From NCBI GenBank assembly GCA_003153555.1, contig PLZS01000064.1:92105-156104 (forward strand): a DNA stretch of 64,000 nt. The letters run 5' to 3'. This DNA comes from Candidatus Melainabacteria bacterium (GTDB taxonomy: Bacteria; Cyanobacteriota; Vampirovibrionia; Obscuribacterales; Obscuribacteraceae). The translations under genes and the position numbers were made by a program. Below the pieces are notes generated by a model. The model had not been told where the DNA came from and did no database searches. It was given only the letters and a program-made list of their open reading frames with translations. Positions 18,626-29,400 of the stretch are shown one piece after another. Every line of letters starts with the position of its first letter. Position 1 is the stretch's first letter.

Positions 18626-19317
18626 GACAAATACTCTTCGATTATCCGAAAAATGCGGTGTTCGGACGCGTATTGCCTAAAAGTAAGATCTATCAACATA
18701 CGAATCCTAAAACAGCTCTTAAAGAGTTGTTTATTCGACAGGTGGAGCAAGTTGTTTGGCAGTACAAACTGGCGCCGGAAACCATAAACCTGAGCCCCTC
18801 GCCGACGGTCAGTGAGATTCAGATTTTTACAGTCACTCTCAAAACAGGTGATATTCAACATGACGTACTGGAATGCATAGATCAAGCAATTACGCATCCC
18901 ATTGTGTTCGAGTTGTATTTTGGAGAAAAGGTAAAGGCTATTGCAGCATTTAAGAGTACGAAAAATCCAAACTGTCCAATTAAAATCGTGAGTAACTATT
19001 TTGAAAGCACCTGGATGCCGCGCGAAACAACGCGAATCCCATTGCCTATGGTGCTTGATTTCGATCTGTTATATTCGAGCATTCTCGCCCCTCTATTGCC
19101 GTTTCCAGCTCGCCCTGGCGAACGTTTGGACGAACGCGTGGATAGAATGGAGCAAATTCGCTCCAAACAGCGTGAATTAGAAAAATGCGAAATCTGTCTT
19201 CGTAGAGAAAAACAGTTCAATCGAAAAGTTGCATTGAATGCAGCGCTACGGAAATTGAAACAGGAAATTGAAATTCTTACTCAAGAACAGTACCAACACT
19301 GCAAGGAACAACCATGA
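18622..19317 (+). CDS. DUF4391 domain protein
   Basis: 231 residues matching the DUF4391 pattern: N-terminal 'VLPKSKIY', 'VEQVVWQYKLAPETINL', a central beta region, 'LDFDLLYSSIL', and a C-terminal coiled coil (about 180-223) with 'EKQFNRKVALN'. The biochemical role is unknown; the domain is commonly seen between an SNF2 helicase and a type III-like methyltransferase. It overlaps both neighbours by 4 nt (ATGA at 18622 and at 19314), so it is made in step with them and is probably a subunit. Much of its pattern recurs at the C-terminus of the 1424-residue protein four genes downstream. Confidence 0.85.
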   Translation: MRQILFDYPKNAVFGRVLPKSKIYQHTNPKTALKELFIRQVEQVVWQYKLAPETINLSPSPTVSEIQIFTVTLKTGDIQHDVLECIDQAITHPIVFELYFGEKVKAIAAFKSTKNPNCPIKIVSNYFESTWMPRETTRIPLPMVLDFDLLYSSILAPLLPFPARPGERLDERVDRMEQIRSKQRELEKCEICLRREKQFNRKVALNAALRKLKQEIEILTQEQYQHCKEQP

Positions 19318-21311
19318 TGGAAAAGTTGAAAATGCACTCTCCGAACTTGGTACGGGACAATGTGTCTGTTATTCAGAATCACTTTCCTGATTGCGTAAAG
19401 GAAGTTCATAGCGAAGACGGCACTATAAAACTTGCAGTGGACTTTGATCAACTACGACAAGAGTTATCGGAATCTATTGTAGAGGGTCACCAGGAGCGAT
19501 ACCATCTCGATTGGCCGGGGAAGCGGGATGCGCTTCTAACCGCCAATGCCCCAATCGCTAAAACACTTCGTCCATGTTTGGAAGAGAGCGTTGACTTTGA
19601 TACTACGAAGAATTTATTGATTGAGGGCGACAATCTCGAAGCGCTAAAATTGCTGCAAGAAACCTATCTCAACAAAGTCAAAATGATCTACATCGATCCA
19701 CCCTACAACACACGCAACGACTTCATATACAACGACGACTTTGCTGAAGACGTTGAAGCCTACTTCAAACGTTCCATGCAACTGGACGAAAGTGGAAATA
19801 GGCTCGTGGCAAACACCGAGTCCAATGGAAGATTCCATTCAGACTGGATGTCTATGATTTATTCGCGTCTAAAACTGTCTAGAAATCTTCTCCGTGATGA
19901 TGGGGTAATTTTCGTATCTATAGGCGATGATGAGCAGGCCAATTTGAAAAAAATCTGCGACGAGATTTTTGGGCAAGCTAACTTTCTTGGGTGTGCCTGC
20001 CGGGTCTCAAAGAAAGCTAACAATCAAGGCGATTATTGGGCTCCGAATTTTGACTATGTTTTGAGCTATGCAAAGAACAGGCTTGAGTGCCTACATTTCT
20101 TCGGCGGCGTCAATTACAAAGCATACAAAGAGGTGGACTCTGAAGGTGCGCGAGCAGGCGAACAATACCAACTTCTTCGTCTATACATGACTAGCTTGGA
20201 TCCGATGAGAGGTTGCACAAATCAAAGGTATTACATAAAGGCGCCAGATGGAACACTCTTAATCCCGCCAGGAAATGTTTTTCCGAATGAGTTAGAGGAC
20301 GGTGCCGGTGTTCCGCCGAAAACCGGTGAAGATAAAGTTTGGCGATGGAAGGCTGAGAAGTACAAGACTGAACAGGACAGGATAGTAGTACAACGAGTAT
20401 CTTCGTCCAATTTAATTGATTCAAATGGAAACTCAGTTAAATGGAACGTTTTCACAAAGACTTATCTGAACGACGTTATTAAGAATGCCACCGCGAAACC
20501 TAACAGCTTGATCGAGAATCATATTAATCAAAATAGCTCTCACGAGTTGGGCAAACTGGAGATTCCGTTTAGTTTCGCAAAGCCGTCTTCCCTAATCAAA
20601 TTTCTTTGCGAAATCTCTGGTGTCAAAGGCGATGACATAGTGATGGATTTCTTTGCAGGATCAGGCTCAACGGCCCACGCAGTGTTAGACCTAAACGCCT
20701 CTACATCGTCTAACGTGCGATTCATTCTGGTCCAGGTCGCCGAAGAACTGCAATACGATGATAAGAACCAAAAGGCAGGATTTATTTTTTGCGAAAAAAT
20801 GGATTTCAAAAAAACAATTCCGGAGATAACAAAAGAGCGAATTCGTCGCGTTGGAACAATGATTCGAGCAGAGAACCCAGACGACGAACATACTAAAAAG
20901 TTAGACGTAGGTTTTCGGGTACTGAAGCTTGACTCATCGAATATGAAGGATATTTTTTACACACCAGATGCTATTGAGCAGGGACAATTAAAAATCTTCA
21001 CGGATAACATCAAGCCAGACCGAAGTCCAGAGGATCTGCTTTTCCAGGTGCTACTGGATTGGGGAGTTGATCTGTCACTACCAATTCGCCGAGAAATCAT
21101 CCAAAACAAGTCGGTTTTCTTTGTGGATGATAACGCTCTGCTGGCTTGTTTTGAAGCCGATACAAACGAAGAGTTCTTTCGATATTTGGCTCAATTTGCA
21201 CCACTTCGCGTCGTCTTACGCGATAGTGGTTTTAGTTCAGATTCAGAGAAAATCAACGTAGAACAAATCTTTAAACAACTGTCCCCAGGTACAGAGGTGA
21301 AGTCAATTTGA
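19314..21311 (+). CDS. Type III-like DNA adenine methyltransferase, copy 1 (Mod1)
   Basis: Beta-class N6-adenine methyltransferase with catalytic 'IYIDPPYNT' (DPPYN, about 127-131) before the AdoMet motif 'DFFAGSGSTAHAV' (about 446-452). The region between them, about 215-430, is the target-recognition segment. N- and C-terminal thirds are closely similar to Mod2, for example '[14 protein letters not shown]' and '[16 protein letters not shown]'; the middle is unrelated. ATG at 19314 overlaps the DUF4391 stop. It should protect sites from the Res nuclease. Confidence 0.93.
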   Translation: MMEKLKMHSPNLVRDNVSVIQNHFPDCVKEVHSEDGTIKLAVDFDQLRQELSESIVEGHQERYHLDWPGKRDALLTANAPIAKTLRPCLEESVDFDTTKNLLIEGDNLEALKLLQETYLNKVKMIYIDPPYNTRNDFIYNDDFAEDVEAYFKRSMQLDESGNRLVANTESNGRFHSDWMSMIYSRLKLSRNLLRDDGVIFVSIGDDEQANLKKICDEIFGQANFLGCACRVSKKANNQGDYWAPNFDYVLSYAKNRLECLHFFGGVNYKAYKEVDSEGARAGEQYQLLRLYMTSLDPMRGCTNQRYYIKAPDGTLLIPPGNVFPNELEDGAGVPPKTGEDKVWRWKAEKYKTEQDRIVVQRVSSSNLIDSNGNSVKWNVFTKTYLNDVIKNATAKPNSLIENHINQNSSHELGKLEIPFSFAKPSSLIKFLCEISGVKGDDIVMDFFAGSGSTAHAVLDLNASTSSNVRFILVQVAEELQYDDKNQKAGFIFCEKMDFKKTIPEITKERIRRVGTMIRAENPDDEHTKKLDVGFRVLKLDSSNMKDIFYTPDAIEQGQLKIFTDNIKPDRSPEDLLFQVLLDWGVDLSLPIRREIIQNKSVFFVDDNALLACFEADTNEEFFRYLAQFAPLRVVLRDSGFSSDSEKINVEQIFKQLSPGTEVKSI

Positions 21312-21407
21312 GCAAACACAAAATCTCTGAACTCGGGTTGCTTCGAGAGGAAGCAAGTACGTGAAATTTTTCACCCACTAACACCAATGCTTCAAAGGAC
21401 AAATTTG

Positions 21408-23276
21408 ATGGAAAAGTTGAAAGCGCACTCGTCCAACCTGGCACAGCAAAACGTTTCTCGCATAAAAAACATTTTGCCGAACTGCGTCGTGGAAGCTCGC
21501 GATGAACATGGCAACATCAAGCTGTCCATCGATTTTGATCAACTTAGACAGGAACTGTCCGAGTCGATAGTAGAAGGTCCTCAAGAGCGTTACCATCTTA
21601 ATTGGCCCGGAAAGCGTGAAGCCCTCGTTACCGCGAACACTCCCATCTCAAAAGTTCTTCGGCCCGTCCGTGCAGAGAGCGTAAATTTTGATACCACAAA
21701 AAATTTGTTTATTGAAGGCGACAATCTAGATGCGTTGAAACTTCTTCAGGATACCTACCTTGGGAAGGTCAAAGTAATCTACATAGACCCACCGTACAAT
21801 ACGGGTAACGACTTCATCTACGAGGATAATTTTGCGGAAAACAACGATGCCTTTTTAAAACGAACTGTGCAAAAGGATGACTTGGGAAATAAGCTCGTTT
21901 CAAACACCGAAAGCAATGGTCGCTTTCATTCGGATTGGCTGAGCATGATGTATCCAAGGCTCAAATTGGCAAGGAACTTATTGCAGGACGACGGAGTAAT
22001 TTTCATCAGCATAGATGACAACGAAGTGCCAAACCTGAGAAAAATATGCGACGAGATTTATGGGGTAGAGAATTTTGTCGCTGAGTTTATTTGGAAACGA
22101 CGGGTCTCATCTGCGATGGCAGATAACAATGTTTCTGCAGACCAAGATTATGTCATCTGCTATCAAAAGGGACTGTTAGAGGGCTTCCTGGGTATCGGAA
22201 AGGACTTTAAAAAATACTCGAATCCCGACAATGATCCAAGGGGCCCGTGGATTTTGGACAACCTTACGGTTGGAATGAATTCCTCAATGCGCCCGAACCA
22301 GGCTTATGATTTAGTTGATCCTTCCACAGGAAAAGTCTACCCTTTCAACCCGAATAGAGTATGGGCGTTCATCCCTGAATCAATGAACAGAATGATTAAA
22401 GAAGGGAGAGTTATCTTTCCAAACGATGAATCAAAACGTCCTATGCAGAAACGATTCCAGAATGAACTCAAAAGCAATTACAATCCATTTTCTACGCTCA
22501 TGTTGGATCTGGTAGGTATGAACACCGAAGCGACCCGCACCATTCAAGATTTGATGGGCGGAAATATTTTTGACTACTCGAAACCAGTTTCTCTTCTAAC
22601 CACGTTGATCCCGCAAATCACTACTGGTTCGGACATTATCTTTGACTTCTTTGCGGGTTCCAGCTCAACGGCCCATGCTGTAATACAGCTTAATTCTGAA
22701 GATGGTGGCAATCGGAGATTCATCATGGTTCAACTTCCAGAAGATTGCCCAGAAAAATCTGAAGCCTTCAAGCAAGGCTACAAAAATATTGCCGAACTTA
22801 GCAAAGAGCGTATTCGCCGAGCTGGCAAAAAACTTTTGGACGGCAACCATCACGAAGACTGGAACAAAGACATTGGTTTTCGAGTGCTGCGGGTTGACAC
22901 ATCCAACATTGCCGACGTTTACAGCACACCAGATGAACTTGACCAAATGAAAATCACGTTTCACGCTAATAACATTAAGGCAGATCGTACCCCGGAAGAT
23001 CTGCTTTTTCAGGTGCTTCAGAGCTGGGGCGTAGATCTGTCATTACCTATCAGAACAGAAAACATTCAGGGCACGCCTGTTTTTTTCGTAGACGATAACG
23101 CCCTAATTGCTTGCTTTGCGTCGAACGTCAACGAAGAGTTGGTTAAAACCTTAGCTCGATTCGGGCCACTGCGTGTCGTCTTTAGCGACAATGGGTTTGA
23201 ATCCGATGCTGTCAAAATTAACGCTGAACAGATCTTGAAACAATTGTCACCAGCCACTGAAGTGAAGTCGATTTAG
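21408..23276 (+). CDS. Type III-like DNA adenine methyltransferase, copy 2 (Mod2)
   Basis: 622-residue paralogue of Mod1. DPPYN lies in '[13 protein letters not shown]' (about 127) and the AdoMet motif is '[13 protein letters not shown]' (one Gly of the usual GSGST replaced by Ser). Start chosen at 21408 because AAGGAC precedes it and the protein then begins '[17 protein letters not shown]', aligned with Mod1; an ATG at 21387 would add seven unaligned residues. The central recognition segment (about 215-400) differs completely from Mod1, so a second DNA sequence is probably methylated. It is separated from Mod1 by 96 nt and followed 10 nt later by Res. Confidence 0.92.
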   Translation: MEKLKAHSSNLAQQNVSRIKNILPNCVVEARDEHGNIKLSIDFDQLRQELSESIVEGPQERYHLNWPGKREALVTANTPISKVLRPVRAESVNFDTTKNLFIEGDNLDALKLLQDTYLGKVKVIYIDPPYNTGNDFIYEDNFAENNDAFLKRTVQKDDLGNKLVSNTESNGRFHSDWLSMMYPRLKLARNLLQDDGVIFISIDDNEVPNLRKICDEIYGVENFVAEFIWKRRVSSAMADNNVSADQDYVICYQKGLLEGFLGIGKDFKKYSNPDNDPRGPWILDNLTVGMNSSMRPNQAYDLVDPSTGKVYPFNPNRVWAFIPESMNRMIKEGRVIFPNDESKRPMQKRFQNELKSNYNPFSTLMLDLVGMNTEATRTIQDLMGGNIFDYSKPVSLLTTLIPQITTGSDIIFDFFAGSSSTAHAVIQLNSEDGGNRRFIMVQLPEDCPEKSEAFKQGYKNIAELSKERIRRAGKKLLDGNHHEDWNKDIGFRVLRVDTSNIADVYSTPDELDQMKITFHANNIKADRTPEDLLFQVLQSWGVDLSLPIRTENIQGTPVFFVDDNALIACFASNVNEELVKTLARFGPLRVVFSDNGFESDAVKINAEQILKQLSPATEVKSI

Positions 23277-23286
23277 GGAGCACGGT

Positions 23287-26200
23287 ATGAAACTTAAGTT
23301 CAAAAACCAGCTTTTCCAGACCAACGCAGTTGAATCCATTGTTGAATGTTTCGCAGGCCAGGTAATTTTATCTGGAATCCAATACCGCATCGATCCCGGT
23401 AAGCAAGCCATTCCGCTAGAGTACACAGGCTTCAAAAATGCTGATATACAGATGACCGATGCTCAACTGCTAGAAAATATACGCGCTATACAGCGTCAGC
23501 AAAATCTTCCACTATCGGACAAGTTAGTGTTTAGTGCTGGCTGCAAAGTCAACCTCGATGTAGAAATGGAAACTGGCACAGGTAAGACGTATTGCTATAT
23601 AAAGACCATCTTTGAAATGAACAAACGCTATGGATGGAGTAAGTTCATTATCGTGGTGCCAAGTATCGCTATCCGTGAGGGTGTATATAAAACGCTGCAA
23701 GACACTGCAGATCATTTCACCGAAAGCTATGGCAAAAAAGCACGCTTTTTTGTGTATAACTCGAAACAACTTCATCAGCTGGAGAGCTACTCATCGGATG
23801 CTGGAATAAATGTTATGGTCATCAATATTCAAGCGTTTAATGCGACTGGCGCGGACAACCGCCGGATTTACGAAGAACTTGATGACTTTCAGTCGCGACG
23901 ACCCATCGACGTCATAAGCAGCAATCACCCAATCGTAATTTTGGATGAACCGCAAAAAATGGAGGGCGCCAAAACATTGGATGCGCTGTCCAAGTTCAAA
24001 CCAATAATGATTTTAAGGTACTCGGCTACACACCGCACCACGCACAACAAGGTTCATCGCCTAGATGCCTTAGATGCCTACAATCAAAAGTTGGTTAAGA
24101 AGATTGCGGTACGCGGTATTGCTATCAAAGGATTGGCTGGTACGAACGCTTATATGTATTTAGAGGCAATTGAGATTTCGAAGAAATCTCCCGTGGCTCG
24201 ACTAGAGTTAGAAGTGCGCCAAGCCGGCCAAATCAAACGTATCGTAAAACGTCTTGAGAAAGGCAGAGACCTTTTCATTGAATCGAACGAACTTGACCAG
24301 TATCGAGGTTTTATCATCGCTGAAATTGACGCGGTTAAGGATACAGTCGCTTTCACAAACGGGGTTGTGCTAACGGCAGGTGATGCCATGGGGGACGTCA
24401 CTGAGTCAACAATTCGCAGGATTCAAATCCGCGAGACAATTAGAGCGCATATGGAGAAAGAGGACTCGCTTTTTTCACAGGGGATCAAAGTGCTTTCGCT
24501 GTTCTTTATTGATGAAGTAGCAAAATACCGCGACTATGGTCAGCCTGATGAGAAAGGCGAATATGCGAGATGTTTCGAAGAAGAGTATGAGCAATTAAAA
24601 ACCGAGTACCTGAGCCAGCTTCCCTTGGAAAGCAAGAAATACCGAGACTATCTCGCAGAGATTCAGGTGAGTCGCACACACAATGGCTATTTCTCAATTG
24701 ATAAAAAGTCTAATAGACTCACGAATCCAAACGCCAAGAAAACCGGAGAAGACAAAGGGCTATCCGATGATGTGGATGCCTATGACCTGATCTTAAAAAA
24801 TAAGGAGCGATTGTTATCGCTTGAAGAGCCAGTTCGATTTATCTTTTCGCATTCAGCTCTGCGCGAAGGATGGGACAATCCAAATGTTTTTGTGATGTGC
24901 ATGCTCAAGCACAGCGAGAACACGATTTCACGCCGTCAGGAAGTAGGACGCGGCTTGAGATTGGCTGTAGACCAAAATGGCGATCGCATGGATCATGCTG
25001 CCACAGTTCACGACATAAATATTTTGACTGTTGTGGCAAGTGAAAGCTACAGAGTTTTTGTGGACAACTTGCAACGCGAGATCAGAGAAGCCCTCGCAGT
25101 GCGTCCACGAAAAGTAGAAGAAGCCTATTTCAAAGGCAAAGTTATTGCAACAGAGTCAGGCGAATTGGAAATCACCTCTAAGATGGCGAAGGAGGTCCTC
25201 CGATACATGGTCAAGAACGGCTACACTGACAGTGATGACCAATTAGTCGACGACTATCACCAGGCCAAGCTCAGTGGCACGTTAGCGGCTCTAACACCGG
25301 ACCTCGCGCCGTTTTCAAAGCAGATTTTCGAGTTAATTGACAACTTGGTTAGCGAATCACAACTGCCAGAAGTCGGAAATGATCGCAAGCCCAAGACTAA
25401 TTACTTGAACAACAATTTCGACAAGAAAGAGTTTAGGGAACTATGGGCTCGTATAAATCGGAAAGCGATTTATCGAGTTGAGTTCGATTCAATTGAGCTT
25501 ATCCATAACACCATTCGTGCACTAGATAAGGAACTGCGGGTGGTACCACTACAATACACAATTCAGAAAGGCGTACAGGCTGATGTCGCAACCTACGATC
25601 AGTTGAAGTCAGGTCAGAGTTTTGAAATCAAAGAAACAACGATAGAAAACTTCAACGACTCGGTCCAATCTACCGTTAAATACGATCTCTTGGGAAAACT
25701 TGCAGAGAATACAAAACTGACCCGCAAGACTATCGCTGAAATACTGAGTGGCATTCAACCGAATGTCTTCCAGCTCTTTAAACAAAACCCAGAAAACTTC
25801 TTGGCCGAAACATCCCGTTTAATTAACGAACAGAAGGCATCAATTATCATCGAGCGCTTGACCTACGATGAAATAGCAAAGCATTACGATATAGATATTT
25901 TCACAGCAGCACAGCGAAAGCAAGACTTCACCAAAGCCAGCCAGAAACTGAAAAACCATGTTTATGACCACGTGATTGCTGACTCAAAGATCGAGCGAGA
26001 GTTTGTCGAGGAGCTAGATAGCTGCAAGGACGTTGTCGTATATGCAAAACTGCCTCGTGGCTTCCTGATCCCTACACCTGTTGGTGATTACAACCCTGAC
26101 TGGGCGATTTCCTTCAGAGAAGGGACTGTCAAGCACATTTATTTCGTAGCAGAGACTAAAGGCTCGATGTCCTCCTTAAAACTGCGGGAAATCGAAAATA

Positions 26201-26334
26201 AGAAGATCGAGTGTGCCCGAAAATTCTTTGAAGAAGTCAATCGGAAGATCAATCCAGAGAACGTGAAATACGATGTAGTCACTAGCTTTGGGCAATTGAT
26301 GGAGATTGTAGGAGTTGGGAACGTGTTAAAGTGA
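23287..26334 (+). CDS. Type III-like restriction subunit Res (helicase-nuclease)
   Basis: 1015 residues. SF2 helicase with Walker A '[18 protein letters not shown]' (about 95), 'VILDEPQKM' as the DExx box (about 220), 'RYSATHRT' as motif III, and '[16 protein letters not shown]' and '[14 protein letters not shown]' as motifs V-VI. The C-terminus has a PD-(D/E)xK nuclease core: 'DYNPDWA' and 'YFVAETKGS' (about 955). All expected catalytic residues are visible, so it is probably active. Ten bases separate it from Mod2. The pair of Mods and one Res implies that the nuclease can be directed to two sequences, or that Mod2 is regulatory. Confidence 0.92.
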   Translation: MKLKFKNQLFQTNAVESIVECFAGQVILSGIQYRIDPGKQAIPLEYTGFKNADIQMTDAQLLENIRAIQRQQNLPLSDKLVFSAGCKVNLDVEMETGTGKTYCYIKTIFEMNKRYGWSKFIIVVPSIAIREGVYKTLQDTADHFTESYGKKARFFVYNSKQLHQLESYSSDAGINVMVINIQAFNATGADNRRIYEELDDFQSRRPIDVISSNHPIVILDEPQKMEGAKTLDALSKFKPIMILRYSATHRTTHNKVHRLDALDAYNQKLVKKIAVRGIAIKGLAGTNAYMYLEAIEISKKSPVARLELEVRQAGQIKRIVKRLEKGRDLFIESNELDQYRGFIIAEIDAVKDTVAFTNGVVLTAGDAMGDVTESTIRRIQIRETIRAHMEKEDSLFSQGIKVLSLFFIDEVAKYRDYGQPDEKGEYARCFEEEYEQLKTEYLSQLPLESKKYRDYLAEIQVSRTHNGYFSIDKKSNRLTNPNAKKTGEDKGLSDDVDAYDLILKNKERLLSLEEPVRFIFSHSALREGWDNPNVFVMCMLKHSENTISRRQEVGRGLRLAVDQNGDRMDHAATVHDINILTVVASESYRVFVDNLQREIREALAVRPRKVEEAYFKGKVIATESGELEITSKMAKEVLRYMVKNGYTDSDDQLVDDYHQAKLSGTLAALTPDLAPFSKQIFELIDNLVSESQLPEVGNDRKPKTNYLNNNFDKKEFRELWARINRKAIYRVEFDSIELIHNTIRALDKELRVVPLQYTIQKGVQADVATYDQLKSGQSFEIKETTIENFNDSVQSTVKYDLLGKLAENTKLTRKTIAEILSGIQPNVFQLFKQNPENFLAETSRLINEQKASIIIERLTYDEIAKHYDIDIFTAAQRKQDFTKASQKLKNHVYDHVIADSKIEREFVEELDSCKDVVVYAKLPRGFLIPTPVGDYNPDWAISFREGTVKHIYFVAETKGSMSSLKLREIENKKIECARKFFEEVNRKINPENVKYDVVTSFGQLMEIVGVGNVLK

Positions 26335-26463
26335 CGCCACCATATATAGTGGCACAACGAATCAGAAATTTCTTATGGGTCAAGCGAATGGAGTAGCAAT
26401 GAAAATTCCTTCAACTCCTGTCTGACAAGCAATCATAAACAATCGTCATTGTGAGGGGGCGTT

Positions 26464-29400
26464 TTGCAACTGCTGGATGGAAAACCGAGGTTCTCTCCGT
26501 CGGACCTGACTAACTTCATGGAAAGCCGTTTTGTTAGTTACATGGATCGACTTTACTTAATTGGAGATGAGAGAGCAAAAAAGGATCCAGTCGATGAGGG
26601 AATGAGCATTCTCCGCGAACGGGGACTTGCTCATGAAGCGGCTTATTTGAATCTTCTCCGCGAGTCTGGTGTGGATGTTGCAGTGATAGAAGCCGATGGT
26701 ACCAACGGGATAGACCTTACTCAGCAATCCATGCGCGAAGGCAGACAAGTTATCTATCAAGCTCATCTTGCGCATGGTGAGTTTTTTGGAAAAGCTGATT
26801 TTCTAGTGCGAGTCGATGGTCACCATTCTCCGGCGCTTGGAACTGACTACGTTTATGAACCGCTTGATACGAAGCTTGCGTTGACACCAAAGCCGTACTT
26901 TGCAATTCAACTTTGCTGTTATGCTGAAATGCTGGCGTCAATTCAAGGCATTCTACCTGAGTCGTTCTTTATCGTGCTAGGCAACGGATCTTCAAAATCC
27001 TTTCGCACGGAAGATTTTTACTATTTTTATCGACAGCTAAAATGCGAATTTCTTGATTATCACTTGAGCTTTAATATCGATGAAATTCCAGAATTCATTG
27101 AACTCCCGCCCTTTTGCAGCTATCGCGAAGTTGGGAAGGAGATTCTCGAAAAGCGAGACGATCTATCGCGTGTTGCCAACATTCGCAAGAGTAATATCAT
27201 CAAATTTAAAAAGGCCGGAATCACGACGCTTGCCGATCTCGCACAGAGCGAACAGCACAAGATCCTAGGTATGAGCGACGAAACGTTCGATAATCTCAAG
27301 CAGCAAGCGTTACTTCAACTGCGTTCTAGCAACCTACCAAAACCGCTGTTCGAGATAATTGAACCTCGACCGGATGACTTTAGACGAGGATTGGCGTTAC
27401 TGCCGCCACGTTCACAAAACGATGTTTGGTTCGACATGGAGGGCTATCCTCACGTAGAAGGTGGACTTGAGTATTTGTTTGGAGCCAGCTATTTAGAACA
27501 TGACGAACTTAAGTTTTTTGAGTGCTGGGCGCACGATGAAGTTCAAGAAAAGCGGGCCTTTGAAGAATTTGTCGATTGGGTTTTCAGCCGTTTCATGCAA
27601 GATCCAGACATGCACATTTATCACTACGCCGCTTACGAACAGACCGCGCTTCGACGATTGATGGGTAAGTTCGGCTCACGAGAAGCAGAGATTGATCAGC
27701 TATTGCGCCACAACGTATTTATTGATCTTTTTACGATTGTTCGACAAGCGATTAGGGTCGGGGAGCCTAGCTACTCGATCAAAAATATCGAACATCTCTA
27801 TCGTGGGATGCGCACTGGGGAAGTTAGTACAGCTCTTGATTCAGTGGTTTCTTATTACAAGTGGCTCGAATGCAGAGATGGTGAAGATGCGCAGTCGTCA
27901 AGCTTACTTGCGTCTATACGCGACTACAATAAGGAAGACTGTGATTCCACATATGAGCTGTGCACCTGGCTTCTAGCGCTTCAAAAAGAACGAGCAGAAT
28001 TCGCATATATAAAGGCGCCGGAGCCTGGCGATTCAGCAGAGCAAGAGGACGAAACATCCATTCTCGCTAAGCAAGTTCTTGAATTGCACGGCGATGGCGC
28101 ACTGCCAACCATATTGTCGCAGCTATTGCACTTCCATAAGAGAGAGGACAAACCGATCTGGTGGGCGATCTTTGACAAGCGCTCCTGGTCGTCCGATGAA
28201 CTATTTGGGGACCTTGAAAGCATTGCAGAACTCACCGCAACGACACGATGGAACGAGACAATCGGGAAATCAAAGCTTTACGAGTTTGCCTTTGATCCAG
28301 ACCAGGAAACCAAAATCGACATCGGCGACAGCGTATGCTTTTTCTTAGCCGATGGTGGTTTTGCCAACATGACAGTAAAAGAACTTGATTTAGATAACGG
28401 TCGAATTGGGCTAAGTTCGATGAAGGTGACGCCGCCCCGGCGCATGGACATTGTGAAGAAAGATCTTACTGGCATCCCAACTATTCGTAACTCAATATTT
28501 AGGCTGGTATCGGAATACTGCCAGGGGATCGATTTGCCGCCCGCAATAGCTCAGTTTCTTGAAAGGGGAGCACCTCGGATTAAGGATCACGTGGACGGCC
28601 AGCCAATTATCTCAAGACCAAACGAATCACTTCTTCCGCAAGTTATCGATGTAATCAAAAGACTTGATGGGAGTACGTTATGCATTCAGGGTCCACCCGG
28701 TTGTGGAAAGACTTACACTAGTGCTCACGCCATCCTCGCTTTACTCTCAGACGGTATGCGAGTTGGCATTACGTCTAATTCTCACAAAGCGATTGAGCTA
28801 CTTTTGCACACGGTTGCCGAAATCGCACTCACTCAAGGTGTTAGTTTGGATGGCGCTAAAATCGGCATGGATAGTAAAGAACGAGAGCCCCCGATATTTA
28901 AGCATCCAGGAATAGTTTATAAAAGCGATGCAGGAAAAGCCCTAGGCAAATATCAGCTAGTTGGAGGAACAGCTTTCGCCTTCAGCAGAGAAGAAGCAAC
29001 TGATACGTTGGATTATCTATTTGTAGATGAAGCCGGTCAGGTCTGCTTAGCCAATCTCGTTGGTATGTGCCGCAGTGCAAAAAACATTATATTGCTTGGC
29101 GATCAAATGCAATTAGATCAGCCGATTCGAGGTGCTCATCCTGGCGACAGTGGACTATCCACGCTGCAATATTACTTGGAAGACTATTCTGCAACTCCGC
29201 CGGACATGGGCATACTTCTTAGTGTAACAAGAAGGCTACCACCAGATTTATGCTCTTTTATTTCCTCCGCAGTCTATGCAGGTCGGCTTACGAATTCAGC
29301 CAATACTGCCGAACGCAAGCTAATCAACCGGGTGCCCCGGCAGATCGTCCGCGATACCGGGTTGCTTTTTGTGCCCGTAAAACATCAAGGTTGTGTTCAA

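Noticed and set aside
18421..18897. 158-codon minus-strand frame
   Set aside because: Lies across the overlap of SNF2 and DUF4391 genes, both clearly coding on the plus strand.
26336..26353. GCCAC...GTGGC hairpin after the Res gene as terminator
   Set aside because: Only 5 bp with an AT loop and no T-run; likely not a terminator.
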